From: a virus
IMG/VR virus record: IMGVR_UViG_3300005531_000238
Span: 1-43,828 of that record
Length of the DNA stretch: 43,828 nucleotides
Direction: 5' to 3' (one strand)
Shown: positions 14,340 to 23,100 of the stretch, piece after piece
Layout of the letters: each line of letters opens with the position of its first letter
Numbering within the stretch: the first letter of the stretch is position 1
Notes under the pieces: generated by a model
Database searches by the model: none
What the model was told of the DNA's origin: nothing
What the model saw: only the letters and a program-made list of their open reading frames with translations
Program-made: the position numbers and the translations under genes

Positions 14340-15632
14340 CTAGTAAATAAACGTGCCGTCGGCGTTGATCTGCTTGATCGTGACGCTCTTGCCGTTCTTC
14401 AGTCTCACCGTCTGGCCGACACGATATTTCCCGTTCCCCGGCACCGCGCCCCGATCCGCATTCCCACCGGACGCCGGCGGCGCGGCCTGTCCACTACCGC
14501 TGGCACCAGGGTTGTTCAGTCCGCGCTTGTTGGCAATCGCCGCCGCGCGCTCTTTAAGGCTCGCCACCTGCGCCAGGGACTCGCCGAGCGCGTTCTTCAA
14601 TCGCAGACGCTGCGCGTAATTCATGGTGAGCTTCTTGCCCGACCACGGATCGGTAAACTCCTCGCCATCGTTCACCGCGGGCTGGCTGGTCTTCTGGCCG
14701 AGCATTCCCGTCGTTTCCTGCGTGTCGAGCAGCGCCTGCGCGCTGAGCGCCCTCTGCTCCTCCTTGAACGCATTGTCGAGGAGTGTCGAGTGCTGCTTTT
14801 GATCGGCGTCGAATAACCGGAGTTGCGTTCGGTTATTGATGTTGCTCTGCGCGTCCCCGGAAATCGCGGCGCGCGCCTGCTGCCAGCGATTCTGGTAGTC
14901 GAGCTTTTGCGCGTTCTGCTCGGCCTGAAACTGTTCTTTCGCGTCTTGCAGCCGTTGCGCGGCATCGGCGCGCATCTGCGCCACCGTCTTCTGTGTGTCC
15001 GCGCGAATGCCAGCGCCAGTGGTCGTCGCCACGCCGCGGATGTCCGCCGGGAACATCGTCTTGATGTTTTCCGGGAGATCCCGATAGTCGGGATTCATTC
15101 CGTACTTTTTGATCGTGTCCGCGTCGAACACGTCACCCAGGCGCACGCCGCGCGCCTGGAGATCGGCGGCGCGGGTCGCGCTTTCGCCCGCGCCACGGCC
15201 GCGCGCCTGGGCTTGCGCCAAGTCGCCAGCCTGCTGCACCGCCGCGGCGCGCTGCGGCGCTCCGAGCAGCATCTGCCGGCGAATCTGCTCTTCCATCGTG
15301 GGAATTTCCCACTGGACCGTGTCGCCTTCGGCTGTTTTATGATTCGCGACTGTCCGGCCATCCTCGCCGGCTTTACGGATCACGCTGAAAGACTGGCCGC
15401 CGCCGATAATACCCGGACCTTCCGGAATGGTCTGTTCGTCCTTGACCACGCCGTTGATCACCGGCCTCGCGCCGAGCTGCTGCATGTGCTCGGCGAACGC
15501 CTGATCGGCTTCCTGGTTAGCCCTCATCTGCTGCTGTTTTTCGAGATCGACCTGCTGCTGTCGCGCCCACATCTCCGTACCGGGAACGGGCTGCGTGAGC
15601 AGGTTTTTCATGATTTGACCGAATCCGCCCAT
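14340..15632 (-). CDS. internal virion protein-like, coiled coil with C-terminal SH3-like fold
   Basis: A 430-aa protein, strongly helical and Gln/Ala/Arg-rich over residues 20-370, with long coiled-coil stretches, typical of podovirus internal core proteins. A Gly/Ser/Pro linker follows. The last 30 aa (GKYRVGQTVRLKNGKSVTIK, then INADGTFIY) looks like a small SH3-like beta barrel. No transglycosylase motif is visible. GGGGGGC precedes the ATG. The place before the polyvalent protein is where podoviruses keep ejection proteins. Confidence 0.6.
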   Translation of the reverse strand: MGGFGQIMKNLLTQPVPGTEMWARQQQVDLEKQQQMRANQEADQAFAEHMQQLGARPVINGVVKDEQTIPEGPGIIGGGQSFSVIRKAGEDGRTVANHKTAEGDTVQWEIPTMEEQIRRQMLLGAPQRAAAVQQAGDLAQAQARGRGAGESATRAADLQARGVRLGDVFDADTIKKYGMNPDYRDLPENIKTMFPADIRGVATTTGAGIRADTQKTVAQMRADAAQRLQDAKEQFQAEQNAQKLDYQNRWQQARAAISGDAQSNINNRTQLRLFDADQKQHSTLLDNAFKEEQRALSAQALLDTQETTGMLGQKTSQPAVNDGEEFTDPWSGKKLTMNYAQRLRLKNALGESLAQVASLKERAAAIANKRGLNNPGASGSGQAAPPASGGNADRGAVPGNGKYRVGQTVRLKNGKSVTIKQINADGTFIY

Positions 15633-15641
15633 GCGCCCCCC

Positions 15642-16184
15642 TTAGATGTGAAAACTCGAGCTGCTCGTGTTACTCGCGCCGGTCTGCTGCTGGTTTCCGC
15701 TCGCGCTCGTCTGGCTCGTTTGGCCGAAATTCATGCCAAGCAACGCCTGCGCGATCTGCGATGCCTCCAGCGGCAGTGACGCCGCCGTCTGCTGAAACGA
15801 AGTATCGTTGCCTGCGAGTTGCCCGGCGCGTTGAAGGTTCGCCTGAGCCAGCGCCATGCCGTACTTACCGCTCGATCCGCCGCCGGTCGACAAGAACTGC
15901 TGCCGAAGGCTATCCGCTAACCCGTTGTAATTCTGGTTTATCTGGTTTGCGGCTTGCTGCTGGAACGGCTGCACCGTCGATTGCGGGTTCGCCATCAGAT
16001 TGCTGATGTAGTTGAACAGCGTCGGCTGAAGCCCCGACTGGTACGGAGTCAGCGTTCGCTGGGTGTTTGTCGATCCGCTTGACGAGTAATTCGCATTCGA
16101 GTTGCTGTTCGTATTCGAGCTGCTGTCCCCAAACCCGAACATGTTGCCGAGATTCCCGCCGAACAGACTCGCTACCGATGACAT
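15642..16184 (-). CDS. Asn/Ser/Gln-rich virion protein
   Basis: A 180-aa protein with a Gly/Phe N-terminus, a low-complexity Asn-Ser repeat (about 22-42), a helical Gln-rich core (SNLMANPQSTVQPFQQQAAN) and a Thr/Ser-rich tail ending SSSFHI. Similar small Gln/Asn-rich proteins precede internal virion proteins in podoviruses; the exact role is not known to me. AAGGAGGATT gives a very strong ribosome site. It lies in another frame from the C-terminal extension of the GNAT gene over 275 nt. Confidence 0.6.
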   Translation of the reverse strand: MSSVASLFGGNLGNMFGFGDSSSNTNSNSNANYSSSGSTNTQRTLTPYQSGLQPTLFNYISNLMANPQSTVQPFQQQAANQINQNYNGLADSLRQQFLSTGGGSSGKYGMALAQANLQRAGQLAGNDTSFQQTAASLPLEASQIAQALLGMNFGQTSQTSASGNQQQTGASNTSSSSFHI

Positions 16185-16665
16185 AATCCTCCTTCCGCAG
16201 ACCGAGAATTACCGCATCGACCGGCTTGCCATTTTGTAGCGTCTGCCCGGCGAGCAACCCCTCTTTCGAGCCGCCGAGAGCCTTCACAATCCCGATCAGC
16301 GCGTGGTTTGAGCGGAAGGCGGTCGACATGATCTTTATCACGCCATCGGCGAACAATTCCTCGCACACCATGCGCAGCGACGCCACCGTGGTTTCGTGTC
16401 CCCAGAAGGAGCGCTTGAAGATACAATGCAGATCGGCAAGCACGGGCGAAAGCCGACTCGATTCGATCACCCCGCCGAGATCCCCGTCCCTGATTACCTG
16501 CCACGTCTTTCTTCCTCGCGCATCCAATTCCACCCATCGCGCCACGAATTCATCGAGCGTCTTTGGGCTAAAATCATCCGCAACGCGGCCCCGAAACCTC
16601 GACATCCATTGCCAGACTCTCGGTACCGCATACAGCGGAAACCCTTTCTCGACTCGAACCGACAC
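15910..16665 (-). CDS. GNAT-family acetyltransferase with out-of-frame extension
   Basis: Residues 1-160 fit a GNAT N-acetyltransferase fold. FKRSFWGHETTVASLRMVCE supplies the core helix, KIMSTAFRSNHALIGIVKAL the acetyl-CoA-adjacent strand and helix, GGSKEGLL the following turn and VDAVILGLRKED the closing strand. Podoviruses often carry such an acetyltransferase next to internal virion proteins. After residue 160 the frame stays open for 91 more codons and runs under the next gene. That part has no GNAT character and reads like a shadow of the neighbour, so the original stop was probably lost. GTG start at 16665 with AGAGGT upstream, 1 nt after the previous stop. Confidence 0.6.
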   Translation of the reverse strand: MSVRVEKGFPLYAVPRVWQWMSRFRGRVADDFSPKTLDEFVARWVELDARGRKTWQVIRDGDLGGVIESSRLSPVLADLHCIFKRSFWGHETTVASLRMVCEELFADGVIKIMSTAFRSNHALIGIVKALGGSKEGLLAGQTLQNGKPVDAVILGLRKEDYVIGSESVRRESRQHVRVWGQQLEYEQQLECELLVKRIDKHPANADSVPVGASADAVQLHQQSDGEPAIDGAAVPAASRKPDKPELQRVSG

Positions 16666-16666
16666 G

Positions 16667-16972
16667 TCACCTCTGAACGGTCGACGAACTGCCGGTGAAG
16701 ATCACGCCATGCGCGGCGGCCGTCGGGACCTCCTGCGTCGACTTGGCAAGCCGCGCCGTCATGTCGGCGACCTGCGCCAGGGCCGCCTCATGCGCGTCGG
16801 CCGGAACCACCGGAGCCGCCGCGAGAGCGCCCGTCACCGTCGCCGCGACCTCCTCTTTTGACGGAGTCGACGCCGCGGACTTGTGTTTTTCGATCAGCCC
16901 GATCAGATCTTCAACCAGCTTTTCGGCGACAGGGGCCAGCGCCTCGATCATCGTAACTTCAGCGGGATTCAT
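16667..16972 (-). CDS. small helical late protein, unknown
   Basis: A 101-aa protein: an acidic helix (IEALAPVAEKLVEDLIGLIE), an Ala/Val-rich middle, a second helix (AHEAALAQVADMTARLAKS) and a short polar end. No family recognised. The start has a canonical AGGAG, and a GGCAATT box lies farther upstream, 17 nt from the ATG. The GNAT gene follows 1 nt after its stop. Confidence 0.6.
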   Translation of the reverse strand: MNPAEVTMIEALAPVAEKLVEDLIGLIEKHKSAASTPSKEEVAATVTGALAAAPVVPADAHEAALAQVADMTARLAKSTQEVPTAAAHGVIFTGSSSTVQR

Positions 16973-16989
16973 GATTTCTCCTGCTGGTT

Positions 16990-16996
16990 AATTGCC
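16990..16996 (-). promoter_or_regulatory. GGCAATT box upstream of the 101-aa gene
   Basis: GGCAATT lies 17 nt before the ATG at 16972. It is the only box where a true AGGAG stands between box and start. Confidence 0.4.
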
Positions 16997-17008
16997 AGAA
17001 CAGGAGGA

Positions 17009-17608
17009 CTAGGAATTGAGGGTAAAACTCACCGACCACCCCATCAGGCCCATCACCACGCGCGCGGTGAAGGTCTGGCCGTTCTGGGTGACCTGCTGGC
17101 CGTTTTTAACCGTCGGCTGTCCATTGTTCATCGCGCCAGGTCCGGGCGCATAGAGGCTGCCGAAGGCGAGCGGACCAACAACGTTATTCGCGGGGGCGAC
17201 GATCGGCGCGGGCGCCGCGAACGGCGGATAATCCGCAAGGCTCGTGCTCACCTTGATCGCGCCCGCTGGCGGATGGAGCGGATCGTAGGGGTTATACGGC
17301 GCATTTCCGCCGCCCGGCAGGAAGCCGATCGAGGGCTGTAGGGCCGAAGGCACCCACGACAAACCGTCCACCTGGCGGATAGTCATGCATTCGAGCGGGT
17401 CCATCTGATCGCCGGTGACGGCGAGCCCCACCATAATGGGCACGTCGATCACAAAGCCTTGCTGGGCCAGTTCCATCGCGAGCGTAATCCGGTCGGGAGA
17501 GGCGAGCGCGCGAAGCGCCTGCACCGGCGTGGGCTGCGATGCCCAATAGGCATCGGCGAAAATCTGGGCGGCCGACTTGGTCGAAGCGGAATTAGGAGAA
17601 GTGCTCAT
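17009..17608 (-). CDS. virion protein, unknown
   Basis: A 199-aa protein with a helical N-terminal half (ADAYWASQPTPVQALRALAS, ELAQQGFVIDVPIMV) and a Pro/Gly/Asn-rich second half ending in a strand pair (ARVVMGLMGWSVSFTLN). No family recognised. It lies between the lipoprotein and the 101-aa gene in the tail region. Its ATG has no Shine-Dalgarno sequence but a GGCAATT box 9 nt upstream. Confidence 0.6.
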   Translation of the reverse strand: MSTSPNSASTKSAAQIFADAYWASQPTPVQALRALASPDRITLAMELAQQGFVIDVPIMVGLAVTGDQMDPLECMTIRQVDGLSWVPSALQPSIGFLPGGGNAPYNPYDPLHPPAGAIKVSTSLADYPPFAAPAPIVAPANNVVGPLAFGSLYAPGPGAMNNGQPTVKNGQQVTQNGQTFTARVVMGLMGWSVSFTLNS

Positions 17609-17617
17609 ACATCGGGT

Positions 17618-17624
17618 AATTGCC
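17618..17624 (-). promoter_or_regulatory. GGCAATT box before the 199-aa gene
   Basis: GGCAATT ends 9 nt before the ATG at 17608, in a 21-bp spacer with no Shine-Dalgarno site. Confidence 0.5.
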
Positions 17625-17629
17625 CACGA

Positions 17630-17914
17630 TCACTTCTTGGCCGGTTTCGGCGGTTCTTTGCGCGAAATCTCGCCGGTTTTGGTATCCACCTGGCAGGAAG
17701 CAGGCTCTATTTTAGCCTCCGCGCACCGCCTGGAGACGATGGCGTTGCTCTCTGCGATGAATGGCTCGGCCGCGATTTGCAGCTGGAGTTTCAGCTTGTC
17801 CACCTCCGCCTGATCCTTCTGGATCGTCTGCAACTCTTCGCCCGTGAGTTTCACGGGCTTATACTGACCGCACGCCGCGATTGCGACCGCAAATACAAAC
17901 ACCAATCTTTGCAT
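17630..17914 (-). CDS. small lipoprotein with coiled coil, possible spanin-type role
   Basis: A 94-aa protein. MQRLVFVFAVAIAACGQY is a lipoprotein signal with lipobox AIAAC, so the mature protein would start at Cys15 and be anchored to a membrane. A helical coiled coil follows (LTGEELQTIQKDQAEVDKLK), then a segment with two more Cys (RRCAEAK, ASCQ) and a Lys/Pro-rich end. I chose the ATG at 17914, with GGAGAG in front; longer versions run through the palindromic insert. A lipoprotein in a late operon could be an outer-membrane spanin subunit, but no matching inner spanin is seen. Confidence 0.65.
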   Translation of the reverse strand: MQRLVFVFAVAIAACGQYKPVKLTGEELQTIQKDQAEVDKLKLQLQIAAEPFIAESNAIVSRRCAEAKIEPASCQVDTKTGEISRKEPPKPAKK

Positions 17915-17925
17915 GCTTTCTCTCC

Positions 17926-17999
17926 TAGTGTCGTGTCCCGGAGATACGTTGAACAAAATCGGCCGCCTTTGTTCAACGTATCTCCGGGACACGACACTA
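17926..17999. mobile_element. 70-bp palindromic MITE with TA target duplication
   Basis: Bases 17928-17957 and 17968-17997 are perfect 30-bp inverted repeats (outer ends GTGTCGTGTCCCGGAGATAC) around a 10-bp centre, flanked by TA on both sides. Removing the element with one TA leaves the fibre stop codon TAG directly fused to a GGAGAG ribosome site for the lipoprotein gene, the expected intact junction. A TA duplication points to an IS630/Tc1-mariner-type transposase acting in trans. No transposase is encoded. Confidence 0.78.
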
Positions 18000-19598
18000 G
18001 CAGTGTGTGACGATGCCTCCGGACGAGGCGAACGACGCCGAAGGAGCGCCTGAGCAACTAACACCCGAAGTTCCTCCAACTGTAACATTTTGTCCGCTAT
18101 CCAAAAGCAGACTTCCCAGTAGAATATGAAGATTGTGATTCACTAGGTTAATTTGGTCTTCCACGTTAATCGCTCCTCCACCCTCGCTGTAAAGAGTAGT
18201 TATATAAAGGGCGTCAATGTACCCGCTTCCGAAGGTGGTGCCAGATACTCCAAGGCTATAAGTGCCTCCAGTAGAGGGCACCACATAGGTTGTATCGATT
18301 TGGTCAAAAGTGGTTACTCCGGCGGTGAATGTCTTCGTCCCGGTAATCGTTTGCGTCGTATCTGTCGTCACGCAGTCCGAAATGATACTCGAGCACGTCC
18401 CTGGAATGGAGGTCGTATTTAGGGTTGTGATATAGGCCGTATTCCAGTAATTCGAGGAAAGGCCGATAGATCCGGTATTGTTCGAAGATGGCTCAACGAT
18501 TTGAGAGTGAACCGTATCGATGAATGCCGCACTCGCGTAGTTACTGCTTCCTCCAATGAAGTTGACATACAAAGCGTCAAATCCAAGGCTGGTAGTACCC
18601 AACTCTGTGTATTTGCCGCTCGCCGGAATGATGGTATTTACGCTGGAGCTCGTTTCCTGAAATTGTAAGACAGTTGCGGTGCTAACACCGGTTAGCGTCA
18701 GGGTGTTCGGGCTACTGGTTGCGCTCCACTCAAAGCAGCCCGTGCTTACAAGCGCCGGACCGTAACAGACATAATCACGCAAACCGTAGAAGGTGTACCC
18801 GAAGAACTCCTGCATTCCGTAGTTTGTGGACCCAATATTGTAGGTGTTGTCCGCTGTGGGAATGAGGTTGGCTCCAAGGTTGATCGTCGATCCGCTGAGG
18901 GCCTGTAAGCCGCCCAGATAATTCACATTCGAGAAGAACTCTCCCCAATATTTCCCGGTGCTGCCAAGCAGCTGAGATGTGGTCTGAGGAAGCAGGTATC
19001 CCGAGCTGCTTAACGATAGCCACAAGTTGCCGGAGGACCAGAATTGCGTAGCTCCACCGGTGCTGGTGTTGGGGCCAACGTTGAAATTATTCGAGGCGTC
19101 CAACAGCAGCAGCGAAGTTGCCACGCCACCGGTTGTGTACCAACCCAAGGGAGTGTCGTTCGCAAAAGTTTTCTGCGAATAAATCTCCTGGATCGTGTTT
19201 GTCGTCACGAAACCGATCCACGACCCGTCGCAGCCCCAATAATTCCCGTTTGCAGTGTTGAACTGCATCGGCAGTCCGGCGGTGCAGCTTCCCGATGGAT
19301 CGGTGGTTACCGGCGTGATCGCCGCCACGCCGACGCAACTCACCCAGCCGAGCGTATGCGCCGAGGCCCAGCCCCAACACTGTCCGCTCGATCCGTCGGC
19401 GCCCGGCAGCGTGAACGTGATGTCCGCCGCAACCGACGCCGGGGCGATAAGGCCAACCCTGTGCGCCTGCGAGGAATCCCACAGATAAAGCTGATTCGCG
19501 CTGCCGGCATACGGCAGAACCGAGACCGGTCCCGGAAGGTCCGTCTGCGCGAACCCGGAGGCCATCGCCATCAGCAGCAGAAAGGATTTACGAAGCAT
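17997..19598 (-). CDS. fibre-type virion protein with Sec signal peptide
   Basis: A 533-aa protein. Residues 1-18 (MLRKSFLLLMAMASGFAQ) form a classic signal peptide. The rest is beta-rich and Gly/Ser/Thr-rich, with repeated blocks of the kind NLIPTADNTYNIGS, GKYTELGTTSLGFDALYV, NNTGSIGLSSNYWNTAYI and GGTYSLGVSGTTFGSGYI, each about 60-90 aa apart, as in fibre shafts. It ends GIVTHC, which looks like a natural end and not a truncation. The stop TAG is formed at the edge of the palindromic element, but the same stop existed before insertion. A GGCAATT box lies 10 nt upstream of the ATG. Confidence 0.7.
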   Translation of the reverse strand: MLRKSFLLLMAMASGFAQTDLPGPVSVLPYAGSANQLYLWDSSQAHRVGLIAPASVAADITFTLPGADGSSGQCWGWASAHTLGWVSCVGVAAITPVTTDPSGSCTAGLPMQFNTANGNYWGCDGSWIGFVTTNTIQEIYSQKTFANDTPLGWYTTGGVATSLLLLDASNNFNVGPNTSTGGATQFWSSGNLWLSLSSSGYLLPQTTSQLLGSTGKYWGEFFSNVNYLGGLQALSGSTINLGANLIPTADNTYNIGSTNYGMQEFFGYTFYGLRDYVCYGPALVSTGCFEWSATSSPNTLTLTGVSTATVLQFQETSSSVNTIIPASGKYTELGTTSLGFDALYVNFIGGSSNYASAAFIDTVHSQIVEPSSNNTGSIGLSSNYWNTAYITTLNTTSIPGTCSSIISDCVTTDTTQTITGTKTFTAGVTTFDQIDTTYVVPSTGGTYSLGVSGTTFGSGYIDALYITTLYSEGGGAINVEDQINLVNHNLHILLGSLLLDSGQNVTVGGTSGVSCSGAPSASFASSGGIVTHC

Positions 19599-20142
19599 TC
19601 GTTATAGGAATTGCCGTCAGGAACCACTTGAGGTTTCCATCCGCCGGATCGGTGATCGCCGTGAACACCAAAATAGAATAGGTGCTTGCTTTCCCTCCGA
19701 GGTGCGCCTGGCTCACCCGAAAGGGAGGATTCGACCAGGTGACCGTGTGGCCGCCCGTCGGATCTTGCAGCAGCAAGACGACCAAGATGTTTCCCTGTGC
19801 GACCGGTGCCGGGGTATTGATGGTCGTCGCCGCGGTGAGCGTCTGGGAGGCCACGGTTACCCCTCCGCCACTCGTAATCGAGACGCTCGCCGCCTGCTTC
19901 ACCCCGCCAATCATGGCGTAGCGCTTGTCGGCGGATCGCAGGTTCAATGCGTCGGTCGGCGCAACCGGATCGGCCAAGTTGACGATCCCAAAGCCTCCCA
20001 TGTCGAGCGCGCCGGAAATCTTGAGACTTCCGCCTTCCGTGATCGCCGCCGCGATCGCGCGGAGCCTGAGGTTTAGCGCATCAACCAGTTGATCGCCCGC
20101 CGTGCCCGCCGCGATCGGAGTGATGGTGACAGGAGCGCTCAT
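19588..20142 (-). CDS. tail fibre/collar-type protein
   Basis: A 184-aa protein. The segment GALDMGGFGIVNLADPVAPT followed by DALNLRSADKRYA is the well-known motif of phage tail fibre N-terminal or collar domains. The second half is a beta domain (VTVASQTLTAATTIN, ILVVLLLQDPTGGHTVTWSN). The start at 20142, 4 nt after the previous stop, is preferred over 20163. It overlaps the signal-peptide fibre gene by 11 nt, so both may belong to the same appendage. Confidence 0.65.
   Translation of the reverse strand: MSAPVTITPIAAGTAGDQLVDALNLRLRAIAAAITEGGSLKISGALDMGGFGIVNLADPVAPTDALNLRSADKRYAMIGGVKQAASVSITSGGGVTVASQTLTAATTINTPAPVAQGNILVVLLLQDPTGGHTVTWSNPPFRVSQAHLGGKASTYSILVFTAITDPADGNLKWFLTAIPITNAS
19609..19615 (-). 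promoter_or_regulatory. GGCAATT box before the 533-aa fibre
   Basis: GGCAATT ends 10 nt before the ATG at 19598. Here it lies inside the 3' coding region of the upstream gene, encoding part of TAIPIT. Confidence 0.5.
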
Positions 20143-20146
20143 TCGC

Positions 20147-23100
20147 TCATTCCACGGCGTCAACCGGAAGATCGATCCAGGTGAACTCTTCCGGCGTCGT
20201 CCTCACCGGCATGGGCATTTTGTTCCACGCCTCCGGCGTCTCGCGCACCGGCATATTGAATTGCGCGAAATCGTCAGGGGTCGGCGGAAGCGGCACGTTC
20301 ACCCATTGCCAATCTCCGCCGTTCACGCCGAGCCTTCGAGCGAGGACCTTCAACTCAAAAAGGCGCGTCGGGTAATTCCCCTGCACGCGAAACTTGGTCA
20401 ACCGGCCCTTGGTATTCCCCGGCAGCCGCGACACGACAGGCGCGCGCCCGCTGGTCGTGAGCGTGGTATTGACGGCAATCGACGCCACCACGGCCATATT
20501 GAGGTTCGGCAGGTCCGTCTCTACCTCGAGCGTCATCGCGCCGCCGGTCTGCGCGACAATCACGATCTCCCGGTAAATCGCCGTACCGCCCAGCAGATCG
20601 AGCGGTTGCGTCTCCCATACCTCGCCCTGCGAGCCATCGAAGTACACGCCGATCGGCCGCACCCTGAAACTCGCCCGGCCGTGTAGCCGAAGGATTCCCG
20701 TGGGCGGGGGAACAATCTTCACTTGAAACAGATCGCCATAGGCCAGCACGTCGTTAAAATCTTCGCCCGCGAATGTATAGGGCTGGCGCGTCGCGCCCTG
20801 CACTGGAAGCGATAGCGTGCGCGCCGCCTGCAAGCCGCTCTGCCCCGGAAGGTCGGTGTAGATAATCACCTGGCCGCCCGCGGCGCTTGCGTCGTAATCG
20901 AGCATGAAATCTTTCAACTCACCGACGCGGCCCGGAGCCACGCTGAATTGCGGCGAAAGATAGAACTGACCAAGGGTACCGTCGAGCCATTCGCCGATCG
21001 CGCGCGAGCGGATAATCGCGGGTCCGTGCAGCCGGATATAGCCGCCGCTCGGCGGGTAAACCCGCACCTTGAAAATGCGCCCGTAGGGTAGATTCAGGCT
21101 CCCGTCTTCCAACTGGAAAAGAAATGGAAGCCGGGTCGATTCGACCGGCACGTTGAGCGTGCGCCGGATCGCGAGGCCATAGCCTGGCAGGTCCGAATAG
21201 ATCACAACCGTCGCGCCAACGCCGCTCACTTCATAATCGAGAAGCAGATCCTTCCATTCCGCGACCTGGTTATTATCGACGATGAAATCGGGAGACTCGT
21301 AATACTCCCCGATCGTCCCGTCGACATACTCCCCGATCACCCTCTGGCGCACGCGCAGCTTGTGAATCTGGAAATTAAGCGCTTGCGCCGTGAAGGTGAA
21401 GCGGAAATTCCGGCCCTCAATGAGACTCGGCAGCCTCATCCGCGCGTTGCCGCGGCCCAAGGGAGCCGTGAAGGTGTTCGTGTCGCGCTGAGTCAGCACA
21501 TTTCCTGGCAGATCGCTCGATAGAATTCGCTGGATCGTCTGACCCGCGCCCGTTAGGTAGAGCTCGAGATAATCCACCTGCTTCACGCGCTCCGGCTGCC
21601 CCAGATCGGTGAACCCCGAATCGATGGTGCTGGCGGCGCGCTCCTCCGGGTACCAATGGACGTACACATTGTAAATAATGCACGTGCTGGTCGCGTTGCC
21701 GGTGATCTGCACGGCGATGTTCTTCGCGCGCAACCCCTCGTCGGTCGCCCCCTCAACTTGGATGTTGAGCGAGGAAAGGCTAAACACCTGCGTTGTGCGA
21801 TTGGAGCTGGCGATCGTTCCCAGGCTAAGCACCGTTCCGTTGTCGTAGACGATCGATACAGAGAGCGTCGAGACTGGCTGAAATCCGCCGAAAGAGGTCT
21901 GGAAATCAATGACGATATCGGAATACCACTTAAAGTTGTCGGGTAGTCCCTGATCGGAAAAGCGCGACTGCCAAGCCAACGGAATGGGGTTTGCTCCGTC
22001 GAGCGCGGTTGACGCCTGCTCGATTGCCCACAATTGTCCAGCCCCGGAGGCCGTCACCGCGGCCATCAGCGAATTTCCCGCTCCCTCGTACTTCAAAGCC
22101 GTGAACCCGGTCGTCGAGGAGCCGAGATTCAGCTTCATCCTAGACCAGCGATAGGACGGGATCTGCCCGAAGGCGGTCTGCCCTGGCAACTGACAGATCA
22201 GCGTGACATTCGGGTAAGTCGAGCCCTGCTCCGGATAACTCACGTAGAGCCGGTCGTTAACGATCTCCAGCACGGAATTGACGATATTGACAGGATCGAT
22301 CGGAGGGAGATAGGTCCCGGTGCTCAACAGCACCGAATCGCCTTTAAAGATCGGATCGAGCACGCCGCTGATTTTCGCCTTATAATCCTGATTTCTGAGG
22401 TACACTCCCTCCGGACCCATGAAGTAGTCAATTTGTCCGGCATTGCACACCGCGCGCGGCCCGACCAGTCCGATGCTCGTGTCGATCAGCTGCGCGTCCA
22501 CGTTCGCGGGATCGCCAGGCAGCAGCCACAGCGACCGCTGCTTATACATGAGCGCGTACTGATTATGGTTGGTGATCGCAATCAGTTGATCGTCGTCGTT
22601 TCCCGCATCCTCCCAGTTCCCGTCGACATCGCCCGCGCCCGGAAAATGCCACGGTTCGCCGCTGTTGGTCCACCAGTAGCGCGCCGGATGCGCGGCGCTC
22701 GACCAGGCGAGGATCTTTCCAAAATAGGGACCCATGCACCCCGAAGCGGCGGGCGGCTGATCGCGATCGGCGGGAGCCGTGGCGTTGATCGCTTGCGCCG
22801 CGGCAACGCTCATCGTGTCCGTGAACGTTGTCGTAGTGTTGTCGGCGATCGTGCCGACCTTGAGCACCTGGTTCGATCCGAATCCCGTCCGCCAGATCCA
22901 GCGCTGCGTAACCTGTGGGTCGGCGGACACCGCAATCCCACTCAGGAGCGCACTCGCGTTTTGGCATGTGAGGATGCTCGAGGCAGGCGAAAGGTTCGAA
23001 TCTTCATTCGCCGCGTTCGCGAAGGACACAAAATACTGTCCCGAGCCGGTCAGGGTTCCCGAAGTGGTAAAAGTCGCGATGTCCAGATTAAAGACGCAGG

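Noticed and set aside
17997-18000. Truncation of the 533-aa fibre by the palindromic element
   Set aside because: Removing the element leaves the same TAG stop after THC, so the protein end was not changed.
17630-18088. Longer version of the lipoprotein gene, with 58 more N-terminal codons
   Set aside because: The extra part translates the palindromic insert and the end of the fibre gene; ATG 17914 gives a clean lipoprotein signal.
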